Origin: Desulfobacterales bacterium
GTDB lineage: Bacteria > Desulfobacterota > Desulfobacteria > Desulfobacterales > JAFDCJ01
Assembly: GCA_029939875.1 (NCBI GenBank)
Contig: JAOZSC010000016.1
Location: 1 to 15,477, forward strand
Length of the DNA stretch: 15,477 bases
Reading direction: 5' to 3'
In this document: positions 8,629-15,394 of the stretch, piece by piece
How positions within the stretch are numbered: the first letter of the stretch is position 1
Layout: every line of letters begins with the position of its first letter
Notes under the pieces: generated by a model
What the model saw: only the letters and a program-made list of their open reading frames with translations
Database searches by the model: none
Told to the model about the DNA's origin: nothing
Translations under genes and position numbers: made by a program

Positions 8629-8669
8629 AAGTTGGAAGGCGGAATGCGGAAGTGGGAAGTGGGGAGGCG
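8628..8669 (+). repeat. Degenerate 7-bp tandem repeat (GAAGNNG family)
   Basis: Starting at the last base of the hdrA stop codon, six heptads follow without a gap: GAAGTTG, GAAGGCG, GAATGCG, GAAGTGG, GAAGTGG, GGAGGCG. The tract is entirely outside genes. It overlaps a small GC hairpin, GGCGC-TGAC-GCGCC (8666-8679), that has no T-run. Confidence 0.6.
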
Positions 8670-8680
8670 CTGACGCGCCA

Positions 8681-8715
8681 GTTAATAGCTGATGGCTCAT
8701 AGGTGGAAGGGGAAA
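8681..8715 (+). repeat. Second 7-bp tandem repeat tract (GCTSATA family running into GGNGGAA)
   Basis: Five heptads in register: GTTAATA, GCTGATG, GCTCATA, GGTGGAA, GGGGAAA. The first three belong to the same family as the tract after the aroE-like gene at 12283. The remainder of the 208-nt hdrA-mvhD spacer (8716-8836) is purine-rich and then AT-rich; TTGCGC-N17-TAAAGA near 8774-8802 is at best a weak promoter. Confidence 0.55.
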
Positions 8716-8836
8716 GGGCTGGAAGGCTGGGAAACGCCCCAAAAGGACACCGAGAGCGAGGCCGAAATACCTATTGCGCGGGGTGAACGCACTTTTTAAA
8801 GAAGTTACCGTATTTTTATAAAAGAGGGGATCTCCC

Positions 8837-9268
8837 ATGAGCGAGGATTTCACACCAATCATCATCGCGTTTTGCTGCAATTTCTGAGGGTATACCGCTG
8901 CGGACCTGGCAGGTACCATGCGACTGCAATACCCGACCGACATTCGTATCATTCGCGTTCCGTGCACCGGCAAAGTCGATGTACTGCATATTCTGCACGC
9001 CTTTGAAAAGGGCGCCGACGGGGTTTACGTCGTCGGGTGCATGGAAGGCGATTGTCACTATAACAGCGGCAACCTGAGAGCCCGCAAACGGGTAGAGCAG
9101 GCGGCCATCATTCTCGACACCATCGGCATCGGCGGGCAACGGGCCCAGATGTATAACCTGGCCTCCAGCGACGGTCCCCTTTTCGCAAAATACGCTGCCG
9201 AGATGGATACGAGAATCCGCGAGATGGGTCCCAACCCCATCAAACTGGCCCAAAAAAATGCCGCATAG
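8837..9268 (+). CDS. mvhD: MvhD-family [2Fe-2S] electron-transfer subunit, selenoprotein
   Basis: 143 residues including Sec17, the usual MvhD length (about 140). The N-terminal motif reads FCCNFU-GYTAADLAG against the family pattern FCCNWCSYxGAD, so UGA stands at the last Cys of the cluster. C43 (RVPCTG), C68 and C73 (GCMEGDCHY) complete the MvhD pattern. A His to Met change is seen at residue 69 of the usual GCHxGDCHY. In methanogens and acetogens MvhD passes electrons between a partner (hydrogenase, formate dehydrogenase or MTHFR) and HdrA. The ATG at 8837 has GAGGGG upstream. A caller that stops at UGA would start at the internal ATG (8918) and lose the first 27 residues, including the cluster motif. 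It sits between hdrA and metV, which suits its role as connector. Confidence 0.9.
8885..8887 (+). other. In-frame UGA read as selenocysteine (codon 17 of MvhD)
   Basis: The TGA sits at the fourth position of the FCCNxC motif. Upstream (FCCNF) and downstream (GYTAADLAG) sequence together rebuild the family motif in one frame, and a ribosome-binding site precedes only the upstream ATG. MvhD/VhuD selenoproteins are known in methanogens. Confidence 0.88.
8904..8914 (+). promoter_or_regulatory. Candidate SECIS hairpin of mvhD
   Basis: ACCT-GGC-AGGT forms a perfect 4-bp stem with loop GGC, with the two loop G bases 21-22 nt after the UGA. This is the spacing expected for the SelB-contacting Gs of bacterial SECIS elements. 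The stem is short; an outer GGTA/TACC pairing (8889-8892 and 8914-8917) could compete with or extend it. Confidence 0.5.
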
Positions 9269-9277
9269 CAACTGCAT

Positions 9278-9333
9278 CGGTTGGTCGCACAAGACAGCGC
9301 CGGTCCACAGGCGGGAATCCTCCCCACCAACCG
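9278..9333 (+). other. Long-range inverted repeat between mvhD and metV
   Basis: CGGTTGGT (9278-9285) and ACCAACCG (9326-9333) are a perfect 8-bp inverted repeat enclosing 40 nt. That loop can itself fold through CGCC/GGCG (9298-9301 and 9310-9313). It fills most of the 85-nt spacer and ends just before the metV ribosome-binding site. It may be a processing or translation-tuning structure; there is no T-run, so not a terminator. Confidence 0.4.
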
Positions 9334-9353
9334 GGAAAGAGAGGGCGAAATTT

Positions 9354-10022
9354 ATGATTGTTGCCGATAAAAAACCGATTGAAGAAATCATCGAGCAAGT
9401 CAAGGACAAAAAAACGGTTCTGGTACTGGGATGCAACGAGTGCGTCACGGTTTGCGAAGCCGGAGGCAAAAAGGAAGTGGGCATTCTCGCGTCAGCCCTG
9501 CGCATGTATTTTCTCAACCAGGGGCAGGAAATAAAAATTGACGAGGTGACCCTTGAACGGCAGTGCGATCACGAATACCTGGAAGAGATCCGGGATGTGA
9601 TCGACCGTTACGATGCCGTTGTCTCCATCGCCTGCGGTGTGGGAGTCCAGTTCATGGCCGAAAAATACCATTCGACACCGATTTTTCCCGGCGTGAACAC
9701 CTGCTTTCTGGGGGTGACCGAAGAGCGCGGCCTGTGGACTGAACGCTGCCAGGCCTGCGGTAGCTGTATCCTGGCCACCACCGGCGGGATCTGCCCGGTA
9801 TCGCGCTGCGCCAAGCGGCTGCTCAACGGGCCCTGCGGTGGTTCCACCGGCGGCAAGTGCGAAATCAGTAAAGAAGTCGACTGTGCCTGGCAGCTGATTG
9901 TCGACCGTCTCAAGGCGCTGGACAAAATGGACGATTTCGAAACCATTGCACCCGTTAAGGACTGGTCCACGGACAGGGCGGGAGGACCCCGTAAAGTGAA
10001 CAGGGAGGATGTGCAGCCATGA
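9354..10022 (+). CDS. metV: MetV, methylene-tetrahydrofolate reductase small (C-terminal-type) subunit
   Basis: 222 residues with two Cys-rich regions. CNECVTVC comes early (C27, C30, C34), and CQACGSC starts at C132, followed by GGICPVSRCAKRLLNGPCGGSTGGKCE and a further Cys. This is the pattern of the MetV/MTHFR C-terminal family that partners MetF in acetogens and binds zinc and/or FeS clusters. The ATG at 9354 is preceded by GAGGG with an 8-nt spacer; the longer open frame from 9258 overlaps mvhD and lacks such a site. The stop overlaps the metF start (ATGA), implying translational coupling and a 1:1 complex. With MvhD directly upstream it resembles the Moorella MetVF-HdrCBA-MvhD arrangement, but without HdrB and HdrC. 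Confidence 0.9.
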   Translation: MIVADKKPIEEIIEQVKDKKTVLVLGCNECVTVCEAGGKKEVGILASALRMYFLNQGQEIKIDEVTLERQCDHEYLEEIRDVIDRYDAVVSIACGVGVQFMAEKYHSTPIFPGVNTCFLGVTEERGLWTERCQACGSCILATTGGICPVSRCAKRLLNGPCGGSTGGKCEISKEVDCAWQLIVDRLKALDKMDDFETIAPVKDWSTDRAGGPRKVNREDVQP

Positions 10023-10951
10023 ATCTAAAGACACCCAGCAAATTGGAAAAAATTCTGGCCGCCGGCCATCTTGCCGTTACCTCGGAATGTGGCCCGCCCC
10101 GGGGCAGCGATCCGGAAGTCATCACCCGTAAGGCAGAAATGATCAAGGACCACGTGGATGCCATCAACATTACCGATAACCAGACCTCGGTGACCCGTAT
10201 GTGCAGCCTGGCGGCCTGCATCCGGCTCAAACTCATGGGTCTGGAGCCGGTGTTACAGATGGTTACCCGGGACCGCAACCGTATCGCTCTGCAAAGCGAC
10301 ATCCTGGGAGCAGCCGCGTTTGACATCCACAACATCCTGTGCCTGTCCGGAGATCACCTGAGTTTCGGCGACTGTGCCCAGGGACAGAACGTCCACGACC
10401 TGGACTCCATGCAGTTGATCCAGACCGTTCGGCACATGCGCGATGAGGGTAAATTTCTCGGCGGGGATGATATCAAACGGCCGCCACAGATGTTCGTCGG
10501 GGCGGCGGCCAACCCGTTTGCCGATCCGTTTGAAATCCGGGTGCCGCGGCTGGCAAAAAAAATTGCCGCCGGAGTGGAATTCGTCCAAACCCAGTGTATT
10601 TACAATCTCGACAAATTCGAAGAATGGATGAAGCTGGCCCGTGACCGGGGACTGCATGAAAAAGTATATATCCTGGCGGGAATGACCCCCATGAAAAATG
10701 CCGGCATGGCCCGGTATATGAAAAACAGGGTGCCCGGCATGGATGTCCCCGACGAGCTCGTCAAGCGTTTAGCAGATACTCCCAAGGAAAAACAGGCCGA
10801 CGAAGGCATCAAGATCTGCATTGAAGCCATCCAGCGGCTCAAGGAAATCGAGGGAGTCGCCGGTTTTCATATCATGGCCATCGAATGGGAACAAAAAGTG
10901 CCCGAGATCGTGGAAGCTGCCGGTCTTTACCCCCGGCCACAAATCGACTGA
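10019..10951 (+). CDS. metF: Methylenetetrahydrofolate reductase, MetV-associated (second MetF copy)
   Basis: 310 residues. The TSECGPPRGSD segment is typical of the MetVF-type MetF, with the catalytic Glu at E23 by alignment to the E. coli EFFPP region. RDRNRIALQSDILGAAAFDIHNILCLSGDH supplies the barrel FAD/folate motifs, and FVQTQCIYNLDKFEEW and GMTPMKNAGMARYM are family segments further on. It reduces methylene-THF to methyl-THF in the methyl branch of the Wood-Ljungdahl pathway, or runs in reverse in acetate oxidisers. Translation is coupled to metV by a 4-nt overlap, with GGAGG 10 nt upstream. It is the better candidate for the catalytic reductase of the complex; the copy at 3311 may have a distinct role. 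Confidence 0.93.
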   Translation: MNLKTPSKLEKILAAGHLAVTSECGPPRGSDPEVITRKAEMIKDHVDAINITDNQTSVTRMCSLAACIRLKLMGLEPVLQMVTRDRNRIALQSDILGAAAFDIHNILCLSGDHLSFGDCAQGQNVHDLDSMQLIQTVRHMRDEGKFLGGDDIKRPPQMFVGAAANPFADPFEIRVPRLAKKIAAGVEFVQTQCIYNLDKFEEWMKLARDRGLHEKVYILAGMTPMKNAGMARYMKNRVPGMDVPDELVKRLADTPKEKQADEGIKICIEAIQRLKEIEGVAGFHIMAIEWEQKVPEIVEAAGLYPRPQID

Positions 10952-11044
10952 TAAGGTTAGACCCGATTCCCCGGGCTTCTCCAGCCAGGGAGAAACACCG
11001 AAACTTTGGCCAACACCAACGTTTGCGTAACCAAGGAGGATAAA

Positions 11045-11434
11045 ATGAGCGAGAAAAAAAAGATCCTGGTGGTGGATGACGAACCCGATTTCGCCTCCCT
11101 TGTCCAGGGAAATCTGGAAAAAGAAGGCTTTGAAGTCGATGTCGCCTATAACGGTGTGGAGGGAATCGAAAAGGTTCATGCCGCACCGCCGGACGCCATT
11201 GTGCTGGATGTGATGATGCCGGAAAAAGACGGCTACAAGGTTTGCGCAGAATTAAAAGCCGATGCACGCTATGCGAACATCCCCATCATTCTGCTGACCG
11301 CCGTGGCCTCCCACGTAACCTCCACCCGGTACTCTCATGCGGACGGGATGAGCACTGAAGCCGATGACTATCTTCCCAAACCGGCCTCGGCAGAGCAAAT
11401 CACCGAAAGCGTCAAGGGCCTGTTGGGTTTGTGA
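11045..11434 (+). CDS. Single-domain response regulator (receiver only)
   Basis: 129 residues, a complete CheY-like receiver and nothing else. The acidic pair is D11/D12, the phospho-acceptor D55, the switch Thr T85 and the Lys K112. The stretch between T85 and K112 (ASHVTSTRYSHADGMSTEADDY) is a few residues longer than usual, giving an unusual alpha4-beta5 region. A perfect AAGGAGGA (11033-11040) lies 4 nt before the ATG at 11045; a TTG at 11006 in the same frame is rejected. It lies 93 nt after metF and 32 nt before the aroE-like gene. With no output domain it probably acts by protein contact or as a relay step, possibly receiving phosphate from one of the kinases at 12330-15303 (inference). 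Confidence 0.9.
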   Translation: MSEKKKILVVDDEPDFASLVQGNLEKEGFEVDVAYNGVEGIEKVHAAPPDAIVLDVMMPEKDGYKVCAELKADARYANIPIILLTAVASHVTSTRYSHADGMSTEADDYLPKPASAEQITESVKGLLGL

Positions 11435-11466
11435 ATAAGTGTGCAAAGCCGGCCCTGGAACCTTAA

Positions 11467-12282
11467 ATGAAAGTATTCTGCATTTTAAGTGACGAACGGG
11501 TGTATCGCTCTAAATCCCCGGCCATGTTTTCCATGGTTCTGCAACGCATCGGGATCCAGGCGGCTTATGTGCCCTTTAAAGTCGAGCCGCAGAAAATAGG
11601 TCAGGCGCTTCAGGGGCTTAAGGTCCTGAACATCGCCGGTGCCAACGTCACTGTTCCGTATAAAGAGATGGTCATCCCCCACCTGGACGGATTGTCCGAA
11701 GGGGCCAACATCATCGGCGCCATCAACACCATCGTGCGCAACGGCGATGAGCTCAAGGGATACAATACCAACGCCATCGGCTTCATGGATGCCTTGAACA
11801 AGGCCGGTTTTGAAACCGCCGGCAAGTCCGCGCTGGTTTTTGGAACCGGAGGGGCGGCCAAGGCGGTGGTCTTCATGTTAAACTGGCTGCAGGCTGCCAC
11901 CGTCCATGTAGCCGGGCGTGACATTGCAAAAACCGACCGCATCGTGGATAAATTCGGGGGAACGGCACATCGGCTCAACGATCTGGCGGATCATCCCGTT
12001 AGTCCAGACATTGTGGTCAATGCCACTTCGGTTTCCAGCCCCCGGGAAGGCCCCCGGCTGGCGGACCTGGTGGCAAACCTGCAGATTCCCGGCTGTCAGC
12101 TGGTTTTTGATCTGAACTACGGGCGCAGTGAAAATTTCTGGCAAACCATGGCCCGCCGCAACAACATCCGGTTTATGGACGGTCTTACGGCCCTGGCCTT
12201 CCAGGCCCGACGCACCCTGGCCCTGTGGACCGGGGTGCAGGTGGCTCCCGAAGAGTTTCTCAACGCGCTGCCGGGGACCTAA
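11467..12282 (+). CDS. aroE: Shikimate dehydrogenase (AroE) family protein with altered active site
   Basis: 271 residues, normal AroE length. It has the substrate-binding SKSPAM near residue 15, GANVTVPYKE with catalytic K66, GAINTIV (84-90), a nucleotide motif GTGGAAKA, AGRD with a possible NADP-binding Arg, NATSV, and a C-terminal WTG. The otherwise canonical GxNTDxxG motif reads GYNTNAIG, so the catalytic Asp (D102 in E. coli AroE) is Asn102 here. The C-terminal DxVYNP-like motif reads DLNYGRSE. Substrate and activity are therefore uncertain; AroE-like proteins with other substrates are known, and its place behind C1 genes may be meaningful. It is the last gene of the plus-strand series, with a weak ribosome-binding site, and is followed by a terminator. 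Confidence 0.82.
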   Translation: MKVFCILSDERVYRSKSPAMFSMVLQRIGIQAAYVPFKVEPQKIGQALQGLKVLNIAGANVTVPYKEMVIPHLDGLSEGANIIGAINTIVRNGDELKGYNTNAIGFMDALNKAGFETAGKSALVFGTGGAAKAVVFMLNWLQAATVHVAGRDIAKTDRIVDKFGGTAHRLNDLADHPVSPDIVVNATSVSSPREGPRLADLVANLQIPGCQLVFDLNYGRSENFWQTMARRNNIRFMDGLTALAFQARRTLALWTGVQVAPEEFLNALPGT

Positions 12283-12310
12283 GCTGATAGCTCATAGCTG
12301 ATAGTCTATA
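12283..12310 (+). repeat. 7-bp tandem repeats GCTSATA after the aroE-like gene
   Basis: Four heptads directly after the TAA: GCTGATA, GCTCATA, GCTGATA, GTCTATA. The same family occurs at 8681-8701. An inverted copy lies at the end of the convergent kinase gene, making a 12-bp inverted repeat GATAGCTCATAG (12286-12297) with CTATGAGCTATC (12330-12341). Confidence 0.65.
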
Positions 12311-12329
12311 GGATGGAATCCTTTTTTTT
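12310..12329 (+). terminator. Intrinsic terminator of the plus-strand gene series
   Basis: AGGAT-GGA-ATCCT forms a 5-bp stem followed by eight T residues (12322-12329). It is nested inside the 12-bp inverted repeat 12286-12341. It lies between the convergent aroE-like and kinase genes, where a terminator is expected. The small stem is weak alone; the U-run supports the plus direction. Confidence 0.6.
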
Positions 12330-13832
12330 CTATGAGCTATCTGCTTCTTTCACCGGTAATGTGACCGTAAACGTGCTGCCGCTGGCTGGAGTGCTTTCCA
12401 CGTCGATAAACCCACCCAGGGAGTCCACCAACCCCTTGACGATGGGCAGGCCCAGGCCCGTGCCGGTTATAAAGCGGGTATTTTCATCTTTTACCCGGTA
12501 AAATCTGTCAAAAATTTTTTCCAGGTGGCGGGCCCCGATGCCAAATCCGTTGTCGATAACGCTTACCCGTATGCTGATTCCCGCAAGCTCCGCCCGGACC
12601 CGGATCAGACCGCCTTGCGGCGTGTAATTGAGGGCATTGGCAATCAGGTTGCCGAAAATGCTTTCCAACGCCAGGGGATCCGCCATCAGTGCCGGCAGCG
12701 GTTGGTCCGGCAAATCGAGAAGCAGGGACTGATTTTTGCCCTTTGCCCGGGTTCCCATAAAATCGACGATATTTTTCAGCAGTTCATCGATGCACACGGA
12801 GGTAGGCTCCTGGGTAACAATGCCCGCCTCGATACGGGATAAATCAAGCAAATCTCCGATCAGGGAAATCAGACCATGGGTTTTTTCCTTGGCCCGCTGG
12901 AGAATGTGGGGGTCCACCCCGGAGGATTCTTCCAGCATTTCACTGAGCACATGGGCCAGCTGTTCGTGAATGGTGGACAGCGGTGAACGCAGTTCATGGG
13001 AAACCTTGGCCACGAATTCGGATTTCATGCGGTCTATGATTTTCATGCTGGTGATGTCCACCAGGTTGACCACGGCTCCCAGGCACTGGTTTTTTTCACC
13101 CAGCACCGGCCGGCTGCGAGCCAGGAGAAATTTTTCGTCGGAGACATCCAGCTCATGGCTGGGAATGTCCTCATAGTCCACGTGCCAGCCCTGGGAGATT
13201 TCCCGAATCAAATTGCAAAACTCGTTGTCGGCAATACAGGCTTCAATGGGTTTGCCCGGAGCACAGTCAGGCGGTAAATCCAGCAGCTGTAAAAAAGCCG
13301 GATTCATCAAGACCATCTGCCCCTGTGAATTGGTCACCCCCACGCCGTCGGGAAGTGATTCGACAATGGTGCGAATGCGAGTTTTTTCAGTATGAAGGTC
13401 GGCCAGCGTCCGGTTGCGCTCTTCTTCCAAAGCCCGGGTCTCGTGGAGCAACTGCATTTTTTCGGCTGCCCGGTTGACGACAATCCGCAGTTGCTCCGGC
13501 TCGAAAGGTTTGGCAATAAAATCATAGGCGCCGTTTTTCATTGCTTCAATGGCCGTTTCCACCGTGGCAAAACCCGTAATCATAATCACCAGGGTGGTCT
13601 CGTCCATCTCCCTGACATGGGTGAGAACCTGCATCCCGTCCATGCCGGGCATCTTCAGGTCCAGCAAAAGGATGGGAACGCTATTGCGGCTCATCACCTC
13701 CAGGGCGGCGGCTCCGGTGGAGGCTGTCAGGACCTGAAAACCAATCCGGGTAAGGATGCGCTCACAGGCATCCCGGATATCCTTTTCATCATCTACAACC
13801 AGCACCGACATGGGTTTGTCAGTCTTGTCCAC
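12330..13832 (-). CDS. Receiver-PAS histidine kinase (hybrid two-component sensor)
   Basis: 500 residues. An N-terminal receiver (about 8-125; D14/D15, phospho-acceptor D58, T86, K108) is followed by a short coiled segment (about 125-152), a PAS domain (about 150-262), HisKA with H279 in SHELRSP, and a HATPase domain with DNGFGIG and GTGLGLPIVKGLV. There are no transmembrane segments, so it is cytoplasmic. The receiver-first order fits a relay that is itself switched by another kinase, plausibly the neighbour it overlaps by 14 nt. The start is GTG at 13832, supported by AAGGAG 6 nt upstream; the ATG 21 nt downstream has no such site. Its last codons (GAT AGC TCA TAG) coincide with an inverted copy of the intergenic heptad repeat. 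Confidence 0.92.
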   Translation of the reverse strand: MDKTDKPMSVLVVDDEKDIRDACERILTRIGFQVLTASTGAAALEVMSRNSVPILLLDLKMPGMDGMQVLTHVREMDETTLVIMITGFATVETAIEAMKNGAYDFIAKPFEPEQLRIVVNRAAEKMQLLHETRALEEERNRTLADLHTEKTRIRTIVESLPDGVGVTNSQGQMVLMNPAFLQLLDLPPDCAPGKPIEACIADNEFCNLIREISQGWHVDYEDIPSHELDVSDEKFLLARSRPVLGEKNQCLGAVVNLVDITSMKIIDRMKSEFVAKVSHELRSPLSTIHEQLAHVLSEMLEESSGVDPHILQRAKEKTHGLISLIGDLLDLSRIEAGIVTQEPTSVCIDELLKNIVDFMGTRAKGKNQSLLLDLPDQPLPALMADPLALESIFGNLIANALNYTPQGGLIRVRAELAGISIRVSVIDNGFGIGARHLEKIFDRFYRVKDENTRFITGTGLGLPIVKGLVDSLGGFIDVESTPASGSTFTVTLPVKEADSS

Positions 13833-15303
13833 CTTGATCTCCTTGAGTTTTGCGCATGGCTACGGGAAGCTCGATGACGAAAGCGGCTCCGCCTGCAGGC
13901 TGATTGCGGGCATGAATCCGGCCCCCGTGATTTTCAATAATTCCGTATACCAGGCTGAGTCCCAGGCCGGTCCCCTGCCCCTCCTCTTTGGTGGTATAAA
14001 ACGGGTCAAAAATGCAGGGCATCACCGCGTCGGCAATGCCGGGGCCCGAGTCTGCAATCTCCACCACCACCCACCCGACGGCGGCATCGTGATCGGTGGT
14101 GATCGTCAGTTTCCCCTTGCCGTCCATGGCCTGGGCGGCATTTAAAATGATATTCATAAAGACATGGTTCAGCTGTTGGATGTCCGCGTTTACCGGCGGC
14201 AGATCGGCTGCAAACTTTTTTTCGATTTCTATATTTTGAAACAGGCTTTGATTTTCCAATAGAAACAGGGTGCGGGCAATGGCCTGGTTGACTTCGTGGG
14301 GTCGCATATGATGGCGGGTTTGACGGGTAAATTCCAGCAGTTCCTTGACCGTATCCCGGCACCTGCGGGCATCTTTGAGAATCCGTTGCAGATCCTGCCG
14401 TACGCCTTCTTCCAGCTCGTATTCCTCCAAAGCCAGTTTGGCAAACAATGTGATGCCGCCCAGGGGATTGTTGATCTGGTGGGCCACTCCGGCTGCCAGT
14501 TTACCCAGGGAAGCCATTTTTTCAGCCTGCAACAGCTGAACCTGGGTTTTTTCCAACTCCGCCTTGATGCGCAGCCGCTCCCGCAGGTCATGGAAAAAGC
14601 CGATGGTCGCCGTCTCGCGTCCATCCTCATAGATGATGGAGGCATAAAGACTGATGGGAATCAATTCACCGTTTTTGGCCTTCACATCGACGTGGTATCT
14701 TTTCAGTTTACCCTTTGCCCCGTATTCGTCACTGCGCAGTTTGCGCATCACTTCTTTGGCCCCATCGCCGGGGTACAGATCGCGGATGTTCAGATCCTTT
14801 AAGGCTTCCTCCACGCTGTAGCCGAATATTTCGGCCGCCGAGTTGTTGAAATTCAGGATCTTGCCGCTCAGGTCGGCGGCAATCACACAGTCAACCGCAC
14901 TGAGAATCAGGTTGCTGAAAAAAGCATTGGTGCGCCGCAGCTTTTCTTCGAGCGCATCCAGGGCGGGAAAATCAAAATCCATCATTACATAGCCGTCAAT
15001 TTTTCCACTGGAAACCAGGGGGTAGGAATACAGGCATGGTATCTGGTTCGGTTTCTGGGGAGGATGGTACCCGTGGCTAAGTGCCGGCTGGCGCAGACGA
15101 CTCACCTTGAAAGTCGGACACTCGATGCAGGCCGCTTGGCGCTTGTACAGGGTTTTGTAACATTTGCTTCCGATGACATCGCTGCCGGAAACGCCGGTAT
15201 CGTGTCCCCGGATGGCCAGTATTTCAAACTGCGGGGACACCACCAGTATTTTACGATTGAACGCGTCCAGGGCCCGCAGCATGATTTTGGTCTGTTCATC
15301 CAT
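13819..15303 (-). CDS. PAS-domain sensor histidine kinase with Cys cluster
   Basis: 494 residues from the ATG at 15303. The N-terminal PAS-like domain carries CX10CxxCP (C48, C59, C62), a pattern seen in Desulfobacterota sensor PAS domains that could bind metal or sense redox. A second PAS (about 125-240) follows, then HisKA with H275 in AHQINNPL and a HATPase domain with DSGPGIAD and GTGLGLSLVYG. There are no transmembrane segments, hence cytosolic. The frame is open up to an ATG at 15408, but that 35-residue extension has atypical codons and composition. A plausible -35/-10 pair lies inside it, so the 15303 start is preferred although it lacks a good ribosome-binding site. It overlaps the next kinase gene by 14 nt, so the two form an operon. 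The target regulator is unknown; the NtrC-type protein and the lone receiver in this window are candidates. Confidence 0.88.
   Translation of the reverse strand: MDEQTKIMLRALDAFNRKILVVSPQFEILAIRGHDTGVSGSDVIGSKCYKTLYKRQAACIECPTFKVSRLRQPALSHGYHPPQKPNQIPCLYSYPLVSSGKIDGYVMMDFDFPALDALEEKLRRTNAFFSNLILSAVDCVIAADLSGKILNFNNSAAEIFGYSVEEALKDLNIRDLYPGDGAKEVMRKLRSDEYGAKGKLKRYHVDVKAKNGELIPISLYASIIYEDGRETATIGFFHDLRERLRIKAELEKTQVQLLQAEKMASLGKLAAGVAHQINNPLGGITLFAKLALEEYELEEGVRQDLQRILKDARRCRDTVKELLEFTRQTRHHMRPHEVNQAIARTLFLLENQSLFQNIEIEKKFAADLPPVNADIQQLNHVFMNIILNAAQAMDGKGKLTITTDHDAAVGWVVVEIADSGPGIADAVMPCIFDPFYTTKEEGQGTGLGLSLVYGIIENHGGRIHARNQPAGGAAFVIELPVAMRKTQGDQGGQD
13839..13844 (-). promoter_or_regulatory. 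Ribosome-binding site deciding the GTG start of the hybrid kinase
   Basis: AAGGAG on the minus strand, 6 nt before GTG (13830-13832) and inside the end of the upstream kinase gene. It implies translational coupling of the two kinases. Confidence 0.7.
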
Positions 15304-15365
15304 GGTTGTTTTGACCGCAATGGGGTTCGATAATTCCAGAAAACATCCTCGGCCCGAAATGTAGA

Positions 15366-15394
15366 AAAATACGCTACAAACCAAATAATTGCAA
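15366..15394 (-). promoter_or_regulatory. Candidate sigma-70 promoter of the kinase operon
   Basis: Minus-strand TTGCAA (15389-15394), 17 nt, then TATTTT (15366-15371), which predicts a start near 15359 and a leader of about 56 nt before the ATG at 15303. Beyond it, 15395-15477 shows nothing I recognise. Confidence 0.4.

Noticed and set aside
9258..9353. Longer start for metV at 9258
   Set aside because: It overlaps the end of mvhD and adds 32 residues outside the conserved domain, whereas the ATG at 9354 has a good ribosome-binding site.
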